Shown: piece after piece, positions 42,320 to 49,995 of the stretch | Layout: each line of letters opens with the position of its first letter | Numbering within the stretch: position 1 is the first letter of the stretch | Source of the DNA: Rossellomorea orangium | GTDB lineage: Bacteria; Bacillota; Bacilli; Bacillales; Bacillaceae_B | Direction of reading: 5' to 3' | DNA: 64,000 bases | Assembly (NCBI RefSeq): GCF_019334305.1 | Contig: NZ_JAHWGH010000017.1 | Coordinates: 62,001 to 126,000, forward strand | Notes under the pieces: generated by a model | Databases searched by the model: none | The model's input: only the letters and a program-made list of their open reading frames with translations | Told to the model about the DNA's origin: nothing | Program-made: the position numbers and the translations under genes

Positions 42320-43159
42320 TTAGATTTTCTTTACATTTTGAAAGTACTCTTCCAGTGTCCAATCGTTTTCATGAATCACTTTCGAAGCGTCGCCGCCGAC
42401 ATATCTAAAATGCCAAGGCTCAAATTGATATTGAGTAATGGCAACCTTATCCTCAGGATAGCGAAGGATGAAACCGTATTTATACGCGTTCTCAGCAAGC
42501 CACTTTCCTTCTTTCGTTTCCGCGAACTCAATATTCACTTGAAATTGGTTGCTTTCACTAGAAATATCCATTGCTAATCCCGATTGGTGCTCACTTTGCC
42601 CAGGCGGTGCTACGGCCATGACCGCTTTTTCTTCACCATATTGTGCGATCTCCCTTTCAAGGAGCATTTTTTGGTACTCGTAGGAACGGTAACCAGAAAT
42701 GGCAGTCAAAAAAACACCTTGCGCTTTTGCATCAGCGAACATTTTCTCAAGGTGCTGTGCGGCTTCTTTGCGCAGATGTGCCTTTTCGAGTTCCTGATTT
42801 CCGAATACGAAAGGCACGTTTGGTCGGACTAAATCAGCAGGTTTGTATTCGTCTAACGCGTATTCTTTATTCACAAGTGCTAATAAATTGGCTGGGTTCT
42901 GAATGACCTGCTTCCCATCCACAACCTTTACATCATTGAAGAATTGGGATTCCAACTGCAGTTCTTCAGGAACACTTTCTTCAGGTGGTTGTTCCGGTGC
43001 TGCTTGTTCATCCTGCTCTTCATCCGGTGTCTGGACCTCTGGTTCTTTCTGTTTCTCTTGCTGTTTTTGGCCAAATAAATCGTCTGACCACTCTTGTACT
43101 TGCGAGCACCCTGATAACATCACCAGAGAGGCAGCAGTTACGAAGATGATCTTTTTCAT
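42320..43159 (-). CDS. yodJ: D-Ala-D-Ala carboxypeptidase lipoprotein (YodJ/LdcB-like)
   Basis: 279 residues. Signal peptide with lipobox MLSGC (mature Cys at 18), an acidic and Gln-rich linker (QKEPEVQTPDEEQDEQAAPEQ...), then the VanY/M15B domain: SGYRSYEYQKMLLEREIA, GQSEHQSGLAMDIS (zinc His/Asp) and QFEPWHFRYVGG. It trims peptidoglycan stem peptides outside the cell. ATG 43159 has AGGTGA; the longer frame starts inside a deoD terminator and is not used. The YodJ-DeoD order matches B. subtilis. Confidence 0.92.
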   Translation of the reverse strand: MKKIIFVTAASLVMLSGCSQVQEWSDDLFGQKQQEKQKEPEVQTPDEEQDEQAAPEQPPEESVPEELQLESQFFNDVKVVDGKQVIQNPANLLALVNKEYALDEYKPADLVRPNVPFVFGNQELEKAHLRKEAAQHLEKMFADAKAQGVFLTAISGYRSYEYQKMLLEREIAQYGEEKAVMAVAPPGQSEHQSGLAMDISSESNQFQVNIEFAETKEGKWLAENAYKYGFILRYPEDKVAITQYQFEPWHFRYVGGDASKVIHENDWTLEEYFQNVKKI

Positions 43160-43247
43160 ACTTTCACCTAGTTTCTCTAAAATGGTTCCATCCTCCATCT
43201 TACCATGTAAAAGGCTAGATGTAAGCAGGAGAAACTTCACAAAAATA

Positions 43248-43289
43248 AAAAACTGCCGATAATCCATTAAAGGATTATCAGCAGTTTCT
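43248..43289 (-). terminator. Terminator of deoD
   Basis: AAACTGC..GATAATCC pairs with GGATTATC..GCAGTTT around ATTAAA, with T-rich ends, 20 bases after the deoD stop. Confidence 0.9.
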
Positions 43290-43308
43290 ACGATCTTACA
43301 GTTATGGA

Positions 43309-44013
43309 TTACTCCTGAATGGCTGCTTCCAGGGCCACTTCGATCATTTCATTAAAAGTGGTTTGACGCTCTTCCGAAGTCGTTTCTTCACCTGTCAGGA
43401 TATGGTCACTGACAGTGAGGACGGATAGTGCATTACGGCCATATTTGGCTGCTAACGTATAAAGGGCGGACGTTTCCATTTCTATGGCAAGAATACCATA
43501 TTGAGCCCACTTTTCATGCTCTGCATTATCATTATAGAACATGTCAGCGGTGAATACGTTTCCAACCTTCAGGTTAAGACCTTTCTCAACTCCTGCATCA
43601 TATGCACGTTTCAGCAGATCAAAGTTGGCTGTTGGCGCGTAATCGATTCCATTGAACGTTAATCTGTTCATTTGTGAATCAGTCGATGAAGTCATGGCAA
43701 GAATGACGTCGCGTACTTTCACATCCTTTTGGATGGCTCCACACGTACCGACACGGATTAAGTTTTGAACGTTGTAGCTTTGCATCAATTCATTGATATA
43801 GATGGAAATGGATGGAACACCCATTCCTGTTCCCTGAACGGAAATTCTTTTTCCCTTATACGTTCCTGTATAACCGAACATATTTCGGACTTCATTATAG
43901 CACGTCACATCTTCCAAAAATGTTTCGGCAATGTATTTCGCCCGTAGTGGATCACCAGGTAATAGTACCGTTTCTGCTATTTCGTTTTCTTTTGCATTAA
44001 TATGTATACTCAC
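43309..44013 (-). CDS. deoD: Purine nucleoside phosphorylase, DeoD type
   Basis: 234 residues, hexameric PNP that splits purine nucleosides with phosphate to base and ribose-1-phosphate. [47 protein letters not shown] and [14 protein letters not shown] are DeoD signatures; catalytic SDH is in VLTVSDHIL. The start is GTG 44013 with AGGAGG nine bases upstream. Its place between yodJ and yodL homologues matches B. subtilis. The purine salvage reaction links loosely to the permease at 6638. Confidence 0.97.
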   Translation of the reverse strand: MSIHINAKENEIAETVLLPGDPLRAKYIAETFLEDVTCYNEVRNMFGYTGTYKGKRISVQGTGMGVPSISIYINELMQSYNVQNLIRVGTCGAIQKDVKVRDVILAMTSSTDSQMNRLTFNGIDYAPTANFDLLKRAYDAGVEKGLNLKVGNVFTADMFYNDNAEHEKWAQYGILAIEMETSALYTLAAKYGRNALSVLTVSDHILTGEETTSEERQTTFNEMIEVALEAAIQE

Positions 44014-44144
44014 TATCCTATTCCTCCTAACAAGAGTGTTGAAACACCATTGTAATCCTTTTTCTTATCATATGCAACGCTAGTAAATGGATGGATAGAA
44101 CGCTTGATGAGAGGTCAAAATATAGTTAGAAGGAGTGATTGATC

Positions 44145-44267
44145 ATGTCTAAAGAAAAAATGAGCAAGAAGCTGAAACAAGCGGTACAGCATGCAAATGA
44201 AACTAACCCTTCTACGCGATCCGGGACCCAGCCTAACTCTTCAAGAACAGAAAAACTTAAGTCATAA
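44145..44267 (+). CDS. Small basic peptide (40 aa), hypothetical
   Basis: A 40-residue frame MSKEKMSKKLKQAVQHANET followed by NPSTRSGTQPNSSRTEKLKS, hydrophilic, no Cys, no membrane segment. AAGGAG lies about nine bases before ATG 44145. Another small basic frame follows at 44285 after 17 bases with its own ribosome binding site, and a strong terminator closes the pair. The composition is like small acid-soluble or minor spore proteins of Bacilli, but I cannot match a named Ssp. Too short to be found by length alone. Confidence 0.6.
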   Translation: MSKEKMSKKLKQAVQHANETNPSTRSGTQPNSSRTEKLKS

Positions 44268-44284
44268 AAGAGGGGGATCCAGAA

Positions 44285-44428
44285 ATGGGAAAAAAACATC
44301 GAAACAGAATTAATGCCCCTAAGAAAAATAATCATATCCCTAAAGAAGCATTAGATGCCGAGCATAATGCACACGGGAAAGAGAACACAGGGCGAAACAG
44401 AAAAAACGGTCCGGGGCACAATTTGTAA
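44285..44428 (+). CDS. Small basic peptide (47 aa), hypothetical
   Basis: 47 residues: MGKKHRNRINAPKKNNHIPK then EALDAEHNAHGKENTGRNRK and NGPGHNL. Rich in Lys, Asn, His and Gly, wholly hydrophilic, no Cys. AGAGGGGG lies eight bases before ATG 44285. The composition resembles minor small acid-soluble spore proteins (Asn/Gly/His-rich, charged) but I cannot assign it to a named family. It is cotranscribed with the 40-residue frame at 44145 and ends at a terminator. Confidence 0.65.
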   Translation: MGKKHRNRINAPKKNNHIPKEALDAEHNAHGKENTGRNRKNGPGHNL

Positions 44429-44439
44429 AAAATCATAAC

Positions 44440-44482
44440 AAAAGGAAAGAATTCTCCCTAAGGGAGATTCTTTCCTTTTTAG
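44440..44482. terminator. Bidirectional terminator
   Basis: AAAGGAAAGAATTCTCCC pairs with GGGAGATTCTTTCCTTT around TAA, with a T-run on the plus strand and matching A's. It ends the small-gene pair and the convergent yodL-like gene. Confidence 0.92.
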
Positions 44483-44497
44483 TAAGTTTCGGTTTAT

Positions 44498-44818
44498 TTA
44501 ATGGATGACGATCCGATTCACTCTCTTCCATCCATTTGGCTGCAGACGGTAATAGAAATGCCCCCTCCGTCCCTCATCTATAAAGACGATGTCACGTGTA
44601 GCGATATACCTGCCCTCATAATCCTTTGGTACCAAATCCGGTACATTAAACGTTCTGAAGGTTTGATACAGGGCTTCATCATGATTATTTGCTTCTATAG
44701 AGATTCGATACACCTCTTCGTAACCTTTATCCTCCCCGTAATTCGGGGTTTGGAATATAGTCATGTCATATGTCGATCTCAAGAGCTTAGGACGAATGAT
44801 TTTTTCAAGTAAAGGCAT
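44498..44818 (-). CDS. yodL: YodL-like protein
   Basis: 106 residues. MTIFQTPNYGEDKGYEEVYR, NNHDEALYQTFRTFNVPDLVPKDYEGRY and IVFIDEGRRGHFYYRLQPNGW agree with the YodL family of Bacilli, which in B. subtilis influences MreB and cell shape on overexpression. Cytosolic, no membrane segment. Gene order (yodJ, deoD, yodL) supports the call. The terminator at 44440-44482 lies just after the stop. No ribosome binding site stands out beyond a purine patch before ATG 44818. Confidence 0.75.
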   Translation of the reverse strand: MPLLEKIIRPKLLRSTYDMTIFQTPNYGEDKGYEEVYRISIEANNHDEALYQTFRTFNVPDLVPKDYEGRYIATRDIVFIDEGRRGHFYYRLQPNGWKRVNRIVIH

Positions 44819-44914
44819 GAGTACCCCTCCATCAATATGTTGTACTCATACTATTACACAAACACTCTGTCGAATCCTTCAAAGAATCATAGGAACCTTT
44901 GTCGAATGTTACCA

Positions 44915-45685
44915 TTATGCAAATTTATCTATAGCGTGCTGCAGTTTTGAAGCCAGTTGTAAAACATCTGAGGATTTGATTGTCATCTTGACCATGGATT
45001 CATCCATCTCGAGAGCCTCAGTCAGGAATCCACCCAAGCCCCGTGCACGTCTGTCGACTTCCAAAAGCAATTCAACCTGGTCTTCAGTTTGATTCAGGAA
45101 CATGACTTCAAGTTCATCCAATTTACGCTGATAGGGACCATTGACAGGCACAAATTCAAATTCCTGGATGAATGGATATCTCCCCCTGTACCTGCGCGGT
45201 GCTTCTTCACATTCCACTTCTCGAATTCTGAAGCCAAGGTCCTGGACGGCAGTCAGGATGGAGTTAGTCAACGAGTTCGGTACAATCTCAATATAATCTT
45301 TATCTTTTGGATCGACAGCATTTTTAATATCGACCCCTGTAGCTACCCAAACCCTCGTATTGCCATAAGTAATCGGGGTTTCAAAAGGTAATACGAACGT
45401 AAAAGGGAACTCTTTTTTCTCCTGCTCCAACACAGTGAATGGATTTGAGATTTGTACCTTTTGAATTGGGGCATAATCTGTAAATTTTTTATCATCGGAT
45501 TCTCGTATATATGTAGCGAAGAGAGTAAGATAGATGGCGTCTATACTCTGTTCCGTGCTTCCCCCTGTAATCTCCACAACCCCGTTGACCGTTTCTCCAG
45601 CCTCATAGCTTGACTTCTCCAATTTAGTATCGACCGTCGCAGCTCCAATTCCAATTGAAGCAAAAACTTTATTAAAAAATGACAT
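44915..45685 (-). CDS. spo0M: Sporulation-control protein Spo0M
   Basis: 256 residues with the Spo0M/arrestin-like fold: the N-terminal SFFNKVFASIGIGAATVDTKLEK and SYEAGETVNGVVEITGGSTEQ, then FPFTFVLPFETPIT and EVECEEAPRRYRGRYPFIQEFEF are family landmarks. In B. subtilis it is needed for proper Spo0A phosphorylation and sporulation. GGAGGA precedes ATG 45685. It follows a Ser/Thr kinase gene on the same strand by 16 bases, which suggests cotranscription and possible phosphorylation. Confidence 0.93.
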   Translation of the reverse strand: MSFFNKVFASIGIGAATVDTKLEKSSYEAGETVNGVVEITGGSTEQSIDAIYLTLFATYIRESDDKKFTDYAPIQKVQISNPFTVLEQEKKEFPFTFVLPFETPITYGNTRVWVATGVDIKNAVDPKDKDYIEIVPNSLTNSILTAVQDLGFRIREVECEEAPRRYRGRYPFIQEFEFVPVNGPYQRKLDELEVMFLNQTEDQVELLLEVDRRARGLGGFLTEALEMDESMVKMTIKSSDVLQLASKLQHAIDKFA

Positions 45686-45701
45686 ATTACATCCTCCTCG
45701 T

Positions 45702-46499
45702 TTATCGTGCTTTTAATCTGCCGAGCACCCTTTTTAAATCCTCTATAAGCTCGGAACCCTCATGATATTCTTCTTCAATCTGCAGAAGCCTCCTTAGCAC
45801 ACCTTTTGTAGCCTGATGAATCGCTAGCTCCTCTTCCCAGCTTTTTTCCTTATTACATCTTGACTCATAAGATGAATATAGTAAAAATAACAGGAAATGA
45901 CCGATTGCGTAAAAATCACTTTTCTTCGACTTTTCCCTCATATGATCCCTATGCTTCTCAAGGCTTTCCGACCCTGAGGACATTTCACATGCGAGACCAA
46001 AATCGATGATTTGCAGGCCACTATCACCAAGCAGGATATTCGGAATTCTTAAATCCCGGTGTACATACCCTTTATGATGAATGCAGTCCACTAATTTCAC
46101 TAACTGTAAAACGATTAGTAAGGATTCTTCCTCTGAATACTTTTTTCCTTCCTGAAATATCAATTCCTCAAAGGTCCGACCATTCATCTTCTCCATTAAA
46201 AGATATGGAATCCCCTTATGCTCACCAGCCCTAAGAAATGCAGGGAAGCTTGGATGAGATAAAGTTTCTAGTGCATCCCTTTCATTTCGGACATATTGGA
46301 CGTGATCGCTAAATAACTTTTTGTAAGGGCGTATTCGTTTCAAAATCGCTTCTTCACCATTTTGAAGTGTAACCGAGTAGGTTGTGCCATAACTACCCTT
46401 TCCCACCAAATGGTTGATTTGAAACCCATCGATGATGGTACCTGGTTTCCAGGTGTATTCAAATGCATTAATCAACCTCTGAAAAAGCGTGGTGATCAT
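45702..46499 (-). CDS. Ser/Thr protein kinase (YbdM-like)
   Basis: 265 residues, a single Hanks-type kinase domain without a membrane anchor: GKGSYGTTYSV (P-loop), AILKR (lysine), HRDLRIPNILL (catalytic loop with R-D) and IDFGLA (DFG). The lobe ends near residue 265, with acidic and basic loops at the C-terminus. B. subtilis YbdM is the likely relative. It sits between a small His/Ser/Lys-rich protein (19 bases upstream) and spo0M (16 bases downstream), both candidate substrates. No sensor domain is attached. Confidence 0.88.
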   Translation of the reverse strand: MITTLFQRLINAFEYTWKPGTIIDGFQINHLVGKGSYGTTYSVTLQNGEEAILKRIRPYKKLFSDHVQYVRNERDALETLSHPSFPAFLRAGEHKGIPYLLMEKMNGRTFEELIFQEGKKYSEEESLLIVLQLVKLVDCIHHKGYVHRDLRIPNILLGDSGLQIIDFGLACEMSSGSESLEKHRDHMREKSKKSDFYAIGHFLLFLLYSSYESRCNKEKSWEEELAIHQATKGVLRRLLQIEEEYHEGSELIEDLKRVLGRLKAR

Positions 46500-46517
46500 C
46501 TATGCTTCATCTCCCTG

Positions 46518-46685
46518 TCAGCTGCTAAAGAAACTGGAGAAAAAGCTTTTACTCTTATGCTTTTTATAGTGGTGATGTCCAAAATGTTTATGTTTTGATG
46601 ATTTATACTTTTTCCAGGAGTCACTGGAACTGTAGTGATGATGCCTCGGGGATCTTATTAAACTTTTAATAATCTTCTTCAACAT
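46518..46685 (-). CDS. Small His/Ser/Lys-rich protein, 55 aa
   Basis: A frame of 55 residues: MLKKIIKSLIRSPRHHHYSS then SDSWKKYKSSKHKHFGHHHY and KKHKSKSFFSSFFSS. It has 10 His, 14 Ser and 14 Lys, an amphipathic start and a hydrophobic, Ser-studded end. GGGAGG seven bases before ATG 46685 is a strong ribosome binding site. It lies 18 bases upstream of the kinase gene on the same strand. His/Lys/Ser-rich small proteins of this look occur in spore coats; the many serines make it a candidate kinase substrate. Family not recognised. Confidence 0.75.
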   Translation of the reverse strand: MLKKIIKSLIRSPRHHHYSSSDSWKKYKSSKHKHFGHHHYKKHKSKSFFSSFFSS

Positions 46686-46717
46686 AAGCTAACCTCCCAA
46701 GAATGTTTCATGGAATA

Positions 46718-46735
46718 TCGTATTAATATATACGA
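46718..46735. promoter_or_regulatory. Inverted repeat in divergent promoter region
   Basis: TCGTAT and ATACGA separated by six AT bases, in the 115-base region between the divergent small-protein gene (46685) and yppC-like gene (46801). Could be an operator for either direction; no regulator is identified. Confidence 0.4.
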
Positions 46736-46800
46736 ATTATTTTGAAATTAGTTTCATCATAGGTAAATATTTTTCACTATATATTGAGAGGCGGGATCAC

Positions 46801-47892
46801 TTGGGTTATTCACCGTTTCTGAAGATTTTAAACCTATTTAAAAAAGGGAATCAAGATCATTCATCACCACTTCTTGACAAACATGAGATTAGCCGGTTAT
46901 ACGAGCAGATGAAGGAGGAACCGTTTCCAAAGGTTTACTTCCCTGGTGATCAGTCATTATATAAGGAAATTACCAACAAAGTAAAAAAAGGGAATGTTAA
47001 TAATCTGACAAGAACCTCTTTCTATCTCGATTTTTTCAAGAAGCATCCTGAACTTCACTGGGCCTTTCTAGCCCATATGGTATCCAGGAATGCCGGTTAT
47101 CATATGACAGATCTCCGGAGCCCTTTATTTTCCCATGTATTAGGTGCAGGTGAACACCGATCCCTATTCTCTTTTCTTGAAAGATGCAATGCAGCCATCT
47201 TCAACGACGCATATCCACAGTTGTTATTGTATGAAAATTGGAAATTAACCCGGGAACCTCCTTTTCACCTCTTAAAAAAATTCAATGTTTCAGTATTCAT
47301 GCATAAGATGTGGGACGAATTTATTAAAACAGGGAATCAACACGTAATGACCATTGCCCTTATTATGAATGAGCAGCACATGATTCAAAAGCGGATCTTA
47401 TCAGACCCGAATTTGAATATCGGCATCGATAGGTGGAAATTCTTTTTGCAGGATCGTCTGGAGTTCACTTCCATACTCTTTCCTTATGGAAAGTACCTTC
47501 CCTATTCCCTTGCCGGACTTTCTGTTTCCCACTTTGAAAAAGTGGATCGCAGGATATTGTTAGGTAAGAGGTTATATAGTATTTTATTCCGTCCCAGCAT
47601 CTTGCCTACTGCAACTACATTTTCCAGCCGCCATCCTCACACCGGATCCCGTGTTGATTATTGGCCGCATCTTTATTCGAAAGAAGAGAAGAAAAATCGT
47701 CTATTCAGCCCTATTTTAACGTCTGCATGGGAGAACGAGCCTGCAATACACTTCTCATCGCAGGATTGGTTTAGTGATCAAACTGTTGATGTGATGACAC
47801 CCCTTCTCTCTATGGTCACCCCCCAGCATTTCTCTATGACCCGTAAATGGAAGACGCGTACTACTATCCTGGTTAATCTAACGAGGGATTAA
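46801..47892 (+). CDS. DUF2515 protein (YppC-like)
   Basis: 363 residues of DUF2515, relatives of B. subtilis YppC. NVNNLTRTSFYLDFFKKHPELHWAFLAHMVSRNAGYHMTDL, FSFLERCNAAIFNDAYPQLLLYE and FVTPQHFSMTRKW-like ends are family-like stretches rich in aromatic residues; no catalytic motif stands out. The start is TTG 46801 with GAGAGGCGGGA upstream; a downstream ATG would lose the conserved start. Function is unknown; the related gene is expressed in sporulating Bacillus cells. Confidence 0.8.
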   Translation: MGYSPFLKILNLFKKGNQDHSSPLLDKHEISRLYEQMKEEPFPKVYFPGDQSLYKEITNKVKKGNVNNLTRTSFYLDFFKKHPELHWAFLAHMVSRNAGYHMTDLRSPLFSHVLGAGEHRSLFSFLERCNAAIFNDAYPQLLLYENWKLTREPPFHLLKKFNVSVFMHKMWDEFIKTGNQHVMTIALIMNEQHMIQKRILSDPNLNIGIDRWKFFLQDRLEFTSILFPYGKYLPYSLAGLSVSHFEKVDRRILLGKRLYSILFRPSILPTATTFSSRHPHTGSRVDYWPHLYSKEEKKNRLFSPILTSAWENEPAIHFSSQDWFSDQTVDVMTPLLSMVTPQHFSMTRKWKTRTTILVNLTRD

Positions 47893-48011
47893 CTCAAAAT
47901 AAAATGCCTCCATGCTTCAATAAGAAGGCATGAGAGACATATAAGAGTTAATCCCTGTTATATGAATGGTCGTTCCAGACTTTATGAATTCCATATCGAT
48001 GGTTGAAAAGA

Positions 48012-48188
48012 CTATACGTCATCTTCCCATTCTTCATCAATGATACATTTGGCAATCAGATACTCGAATGTGATATCCGCTATTTCTTCCAGCTCATCTT
48101 CTGACGGTACATATCCTCTTTGAATGAGTTCTTTCATAAAGAACTCTGCAATTTCCTCGGTGTCGATAAACACTTCTATCTCCCGCAT
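48012..48188 (-). CDS. yozD: YozD-like small protein
   Basis: 58 residues, MREIEVFIDTEEIAEFFMKE then LIQRGYVPSEDELEEIADIT and FEYLIAKCIIDEEWEDDV; very acidic. This matches B. subtilis YozD nearly throughout (IDTEEIAEFF, RGY-PSEDEL-EIADITF-YL). AAGGGGGCGATC before ATG 48188 decides the start over ATG 48212. It sits between YodL- and YodN-like genes as in B. subtilis. Function unknown. Confidence 0.88.
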   Translation of the reverse strand: MREIEVFIDTEEIAEFFMKELIQRGYVPSEDELEEIADITFEYLIAKCIIDEEWEDDV

Positions 48189-48312
48189 GTGATCGCCCCC
48201 TTTGATTCTCAATTTATGACACTACGCTCCCGGTTATGCCAGGAGAAAAAAGTTTTCATAAGACTTTAAAGACAAGCATAGACTTTATCATCAAAGGAAG
48301 AGGAGCGATAAT

Positions 48313-48483
48313 ATGTTACATACGATTGCCCAAAAAACGAAATCAATGTTAAAAGATCTTGAAAACGGTGAAGGGATGATGGTTTCGGGCATGCAATGGA
48401 TCCTTCGTGTCATCCTTCTGTCCTTCTTGGTTATAAGCGTTCCTGTTTTTCTTTATATTATGTGGCTTATTCCTTCTCTTTAA
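48313..48483 (+). CDS. Small single-span membrane protein
   Basis: 56 residues: MLHTIAQKTKSMLKDLENGE, then GMMVSGMQWILRVILLSFLV and ISVPVFLYIMWLIPSL. The first 28 are polar and the rest is one strongly hydrophobic segment. GGAAGAGGAGCG precedes ATG 48313 at good spacing. The gene overlaps the convergent yodN end by 17 bases. I do not recognise the family. Coding potential is suggested by the ribosome binding site and by the sharply bipartite composition. Confidence 0.6.
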   Translation: MLHTIAQKTKSMLKDLENGEGMMVSGMQWILRVILLSFLVISVPVFLYIMWLIPSL

Positions 48484-49126
48484 CGATAGATTGTGAGTTA
48501 GTGTGGTTTTTCAACTGTTCTAACACATAATCCATCTTATTCTTGTATTTACTATCCTGAAATAGGAGATAAAGTGTTTTATAATCATTGTAATGATCGA
48601 GTAGCTGATCGATCCAGGTTGGCTTCGGGTGCGCAGGTGAATGGAGCCCTTTGGATTTCCCTTCCTTTTTTTGTGGGAAGACGAACCCATACTTCTTTAT
48701 AAATGCTTCTGCCTGCTCTTCATCTGCAACAAGGGTAATTTCATCTTCATCTGCCTCGAGCCATTCTCCATCAGTGATCCTCATCAATTCATAGATAACG
48801 TCTTCCCAGGCATCATCCTTATACCGCCATATTTCTGTCCTGAAACCGACTACTTTAAAGAGATCCTCTTCATATCCCTTCACAATCACAAGATCGCCAA
48901 ACAGAAATTTATATTCAATATCGATCTGTTCCTGTTCAAAAATGTATCCATCATAAGAATCCAGCAGTTCCAATGCCTTCTCCTTGAATAATCCTTCACT
49001 TTCGTTAACCTCATATAAAAACTCTCCGTCAAGCTTTTTAATATCGGTAATCTTTCCTACAGTACCATAGATTGTAACGACTACTGTTTCCCCAACTCTG
49101 AATCTAGGCTCTTTTCGTTTCTTCAT
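48467..49126 (-). CDS. yodN: YodN-like protein
   Basis: 219 residues, similar length to B. subtilis YodN (222). It begins with two SH3-like segments, EPRFRVGETVVVTIYGTVGKITDIK and YKFLFGDLVIVKGYEEDLFKVVGFRTE, each with the GxxVxV pattern, followed by an acidic stretch and a C-terminal helical part (PTWIDQLLDHYNDYKTLYLLFQDS). A GAGGGGAG site supports ATG 49126 over the upstream codon 49189. Function unknown; the yozD-yodN-yozE order is conserved. Confidence 0.78.
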   Translation of the reverse strand: MKKRKEPRFRVGETVVVTIYGTVGKITDIKKLDGEFLYEVNESEGLFKEKALELLDSYDGYIFEQEQIDIEYKFLFGDLVIVKGYEEDLFKVVGFRTEIWRYKDDAWEDVIYELMRITDGEWLEADEDEITLVADEEQAEAFIKKYGFVFPQKKEGKSKGLHSPAHPKPTWIDQLLDHYNDYKTLYLLFQDSKYKNKMDYVLEQLKNHTNSQSIVKEKE

Positions 49127-49324
49127 TCTCCCCTCACCCTTAATCGCCTTTTTTATATGATATGCAATAACAATCATAACGGTATACACGAAATCCCTGA
49201 CTACCTTTTCTTTCGGGTAAGAAATATTTTCATGTTATGGCCATAAAAGAGTCAAATAGCTTAAGATAAGGTTTATCCAAGACAGTTTATGCTTTTCACC
49301 TCTCAAAGGAAAGTGCTGGTTGAT

Positions 49325-49366
49325 TAAAAAGGACCGACGTTTGTGAGGTACAAATGTCAGTCCGAT
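49325..49366 (-). terminator. Terminator of the kamA-yokU-yozE group
   Basis: GGACTGACATTTGT pairs with ACAAACGTCGGTCC (one mismatch) around ACCTC, then TTTTTAATC on the minus strand. Confidence 0.9.
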
Positions 49367-49383
49367 GGCTTAGGGTATTTAGA

Positions 49384-49608
49384 TTAATCTTTTTCTTCTA
49401 ATTGATAATGGTCCCATGCACTGTCGAAAATGGACATGCTTTCGAGGTAATGACCATTCATTTCCAGGTAAGAGCTGATTTCGTGATACTGCTCTGATTG
49501 TTTAGGGAAACTGTGATCATCATAAGCTGAATTTGCGAATTGGGTAATATCATCCTTGGCAGTAGGTTGCCTAAATTTCATTAAGTAATGATAAAAGGAT
49601 TTTCTCAT
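49384..49608 (-). CDS. yozE: YozE-family protein
   Basis: 74 residues: MRKSFYHYLMKFRQPTAKDD then ITQFANSAYDDHSFPKQSEQ. YozE (UPF0346) family: the FYHYL-K-R-P start, FAN-AY-DHSFPK and YHEISSYLE motifs are the family signature. YozE is a small helical, SAM-like fold of unknown role. ATG 49608 has AGGTGG upstream; the longer frame to 49710 is unrelated sequence. Last gene of the kamA-yokU-yozE group. Confidence 0.92.
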   Translation of the reverse strand: MRKSFYHYLMKFRQPTAKDDITQFANSAYDDHSFPKQSEQYHEISSYLEMNGHYLESMSIFDSAWDHYQLEEKD

Positions 49609-49710
49609 CTCTTCCACCTGCCCTTTTTGTTTCTTTTTTAAAGGATAGCGGAAGATAAAGAATTCGTAAAGTATTTGCCATGAATGGAAGCATACCCAGT
49701 ATTGCACCAT

Positions 49711-49995
49711 TTAAAAACGAAAATAATTTTTCTTTAACAAGCGGGGAAGGTTCATTAATTCTTTATAGGGAATCACTTTGTCTATCAATCTGGTATCAAT
49801 CAGCATCAGTTGATCTTCAATCTCATTGATGACGGATTCTTCCTGGTACTCCATTCCACAATGACTGCAGCTCATGCCCGGTACATCTGCAATCTGAATC
49901 GCACGTGAGCCATCTGGCAGTTCCCAGTACACACTGGTCAGATGTGCGTGTGCCGAGTTCTCTTCGCACCATTCGCATGCTTTATGACTAACCAT
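49711..49995 (-). CDS. yokU: YokU-like zinc-finger protein
   Basis: 94 residues with two CxxC pairs: CEWCEENSAHAHL and GMSCSHCGMEYQEE (YgiT-type MqsA-like zinc finger), then a helical C-terminus (EDQLMLIDTRLIDKVIPYKEL). B. subtilis YokU is similar. AAGGAAGGAAAG before ATG 49995 decides the start, which overlaps the kamA stop by eight bases, so translation is coupled. In Bacillus kam regions yokU and yozE travel with kamA, suggesting a shared task that is not known. Confidence 0.88.
   Translation of the reverse strand: MVSHKACEWCEENSAHAHLTSVYWELPDGSRAIQIADVPGMSCSHCGMEYQEESVINEIEDQLMLIDTRLIDKVIPYKELMNLPRLLKKNYFRF

Noticed and set aside
44126-44335. 69-residue minus-strand frame over the two small genes
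   Set aside because: It has no ribosome binding site and lies antisense to two small frames that do.
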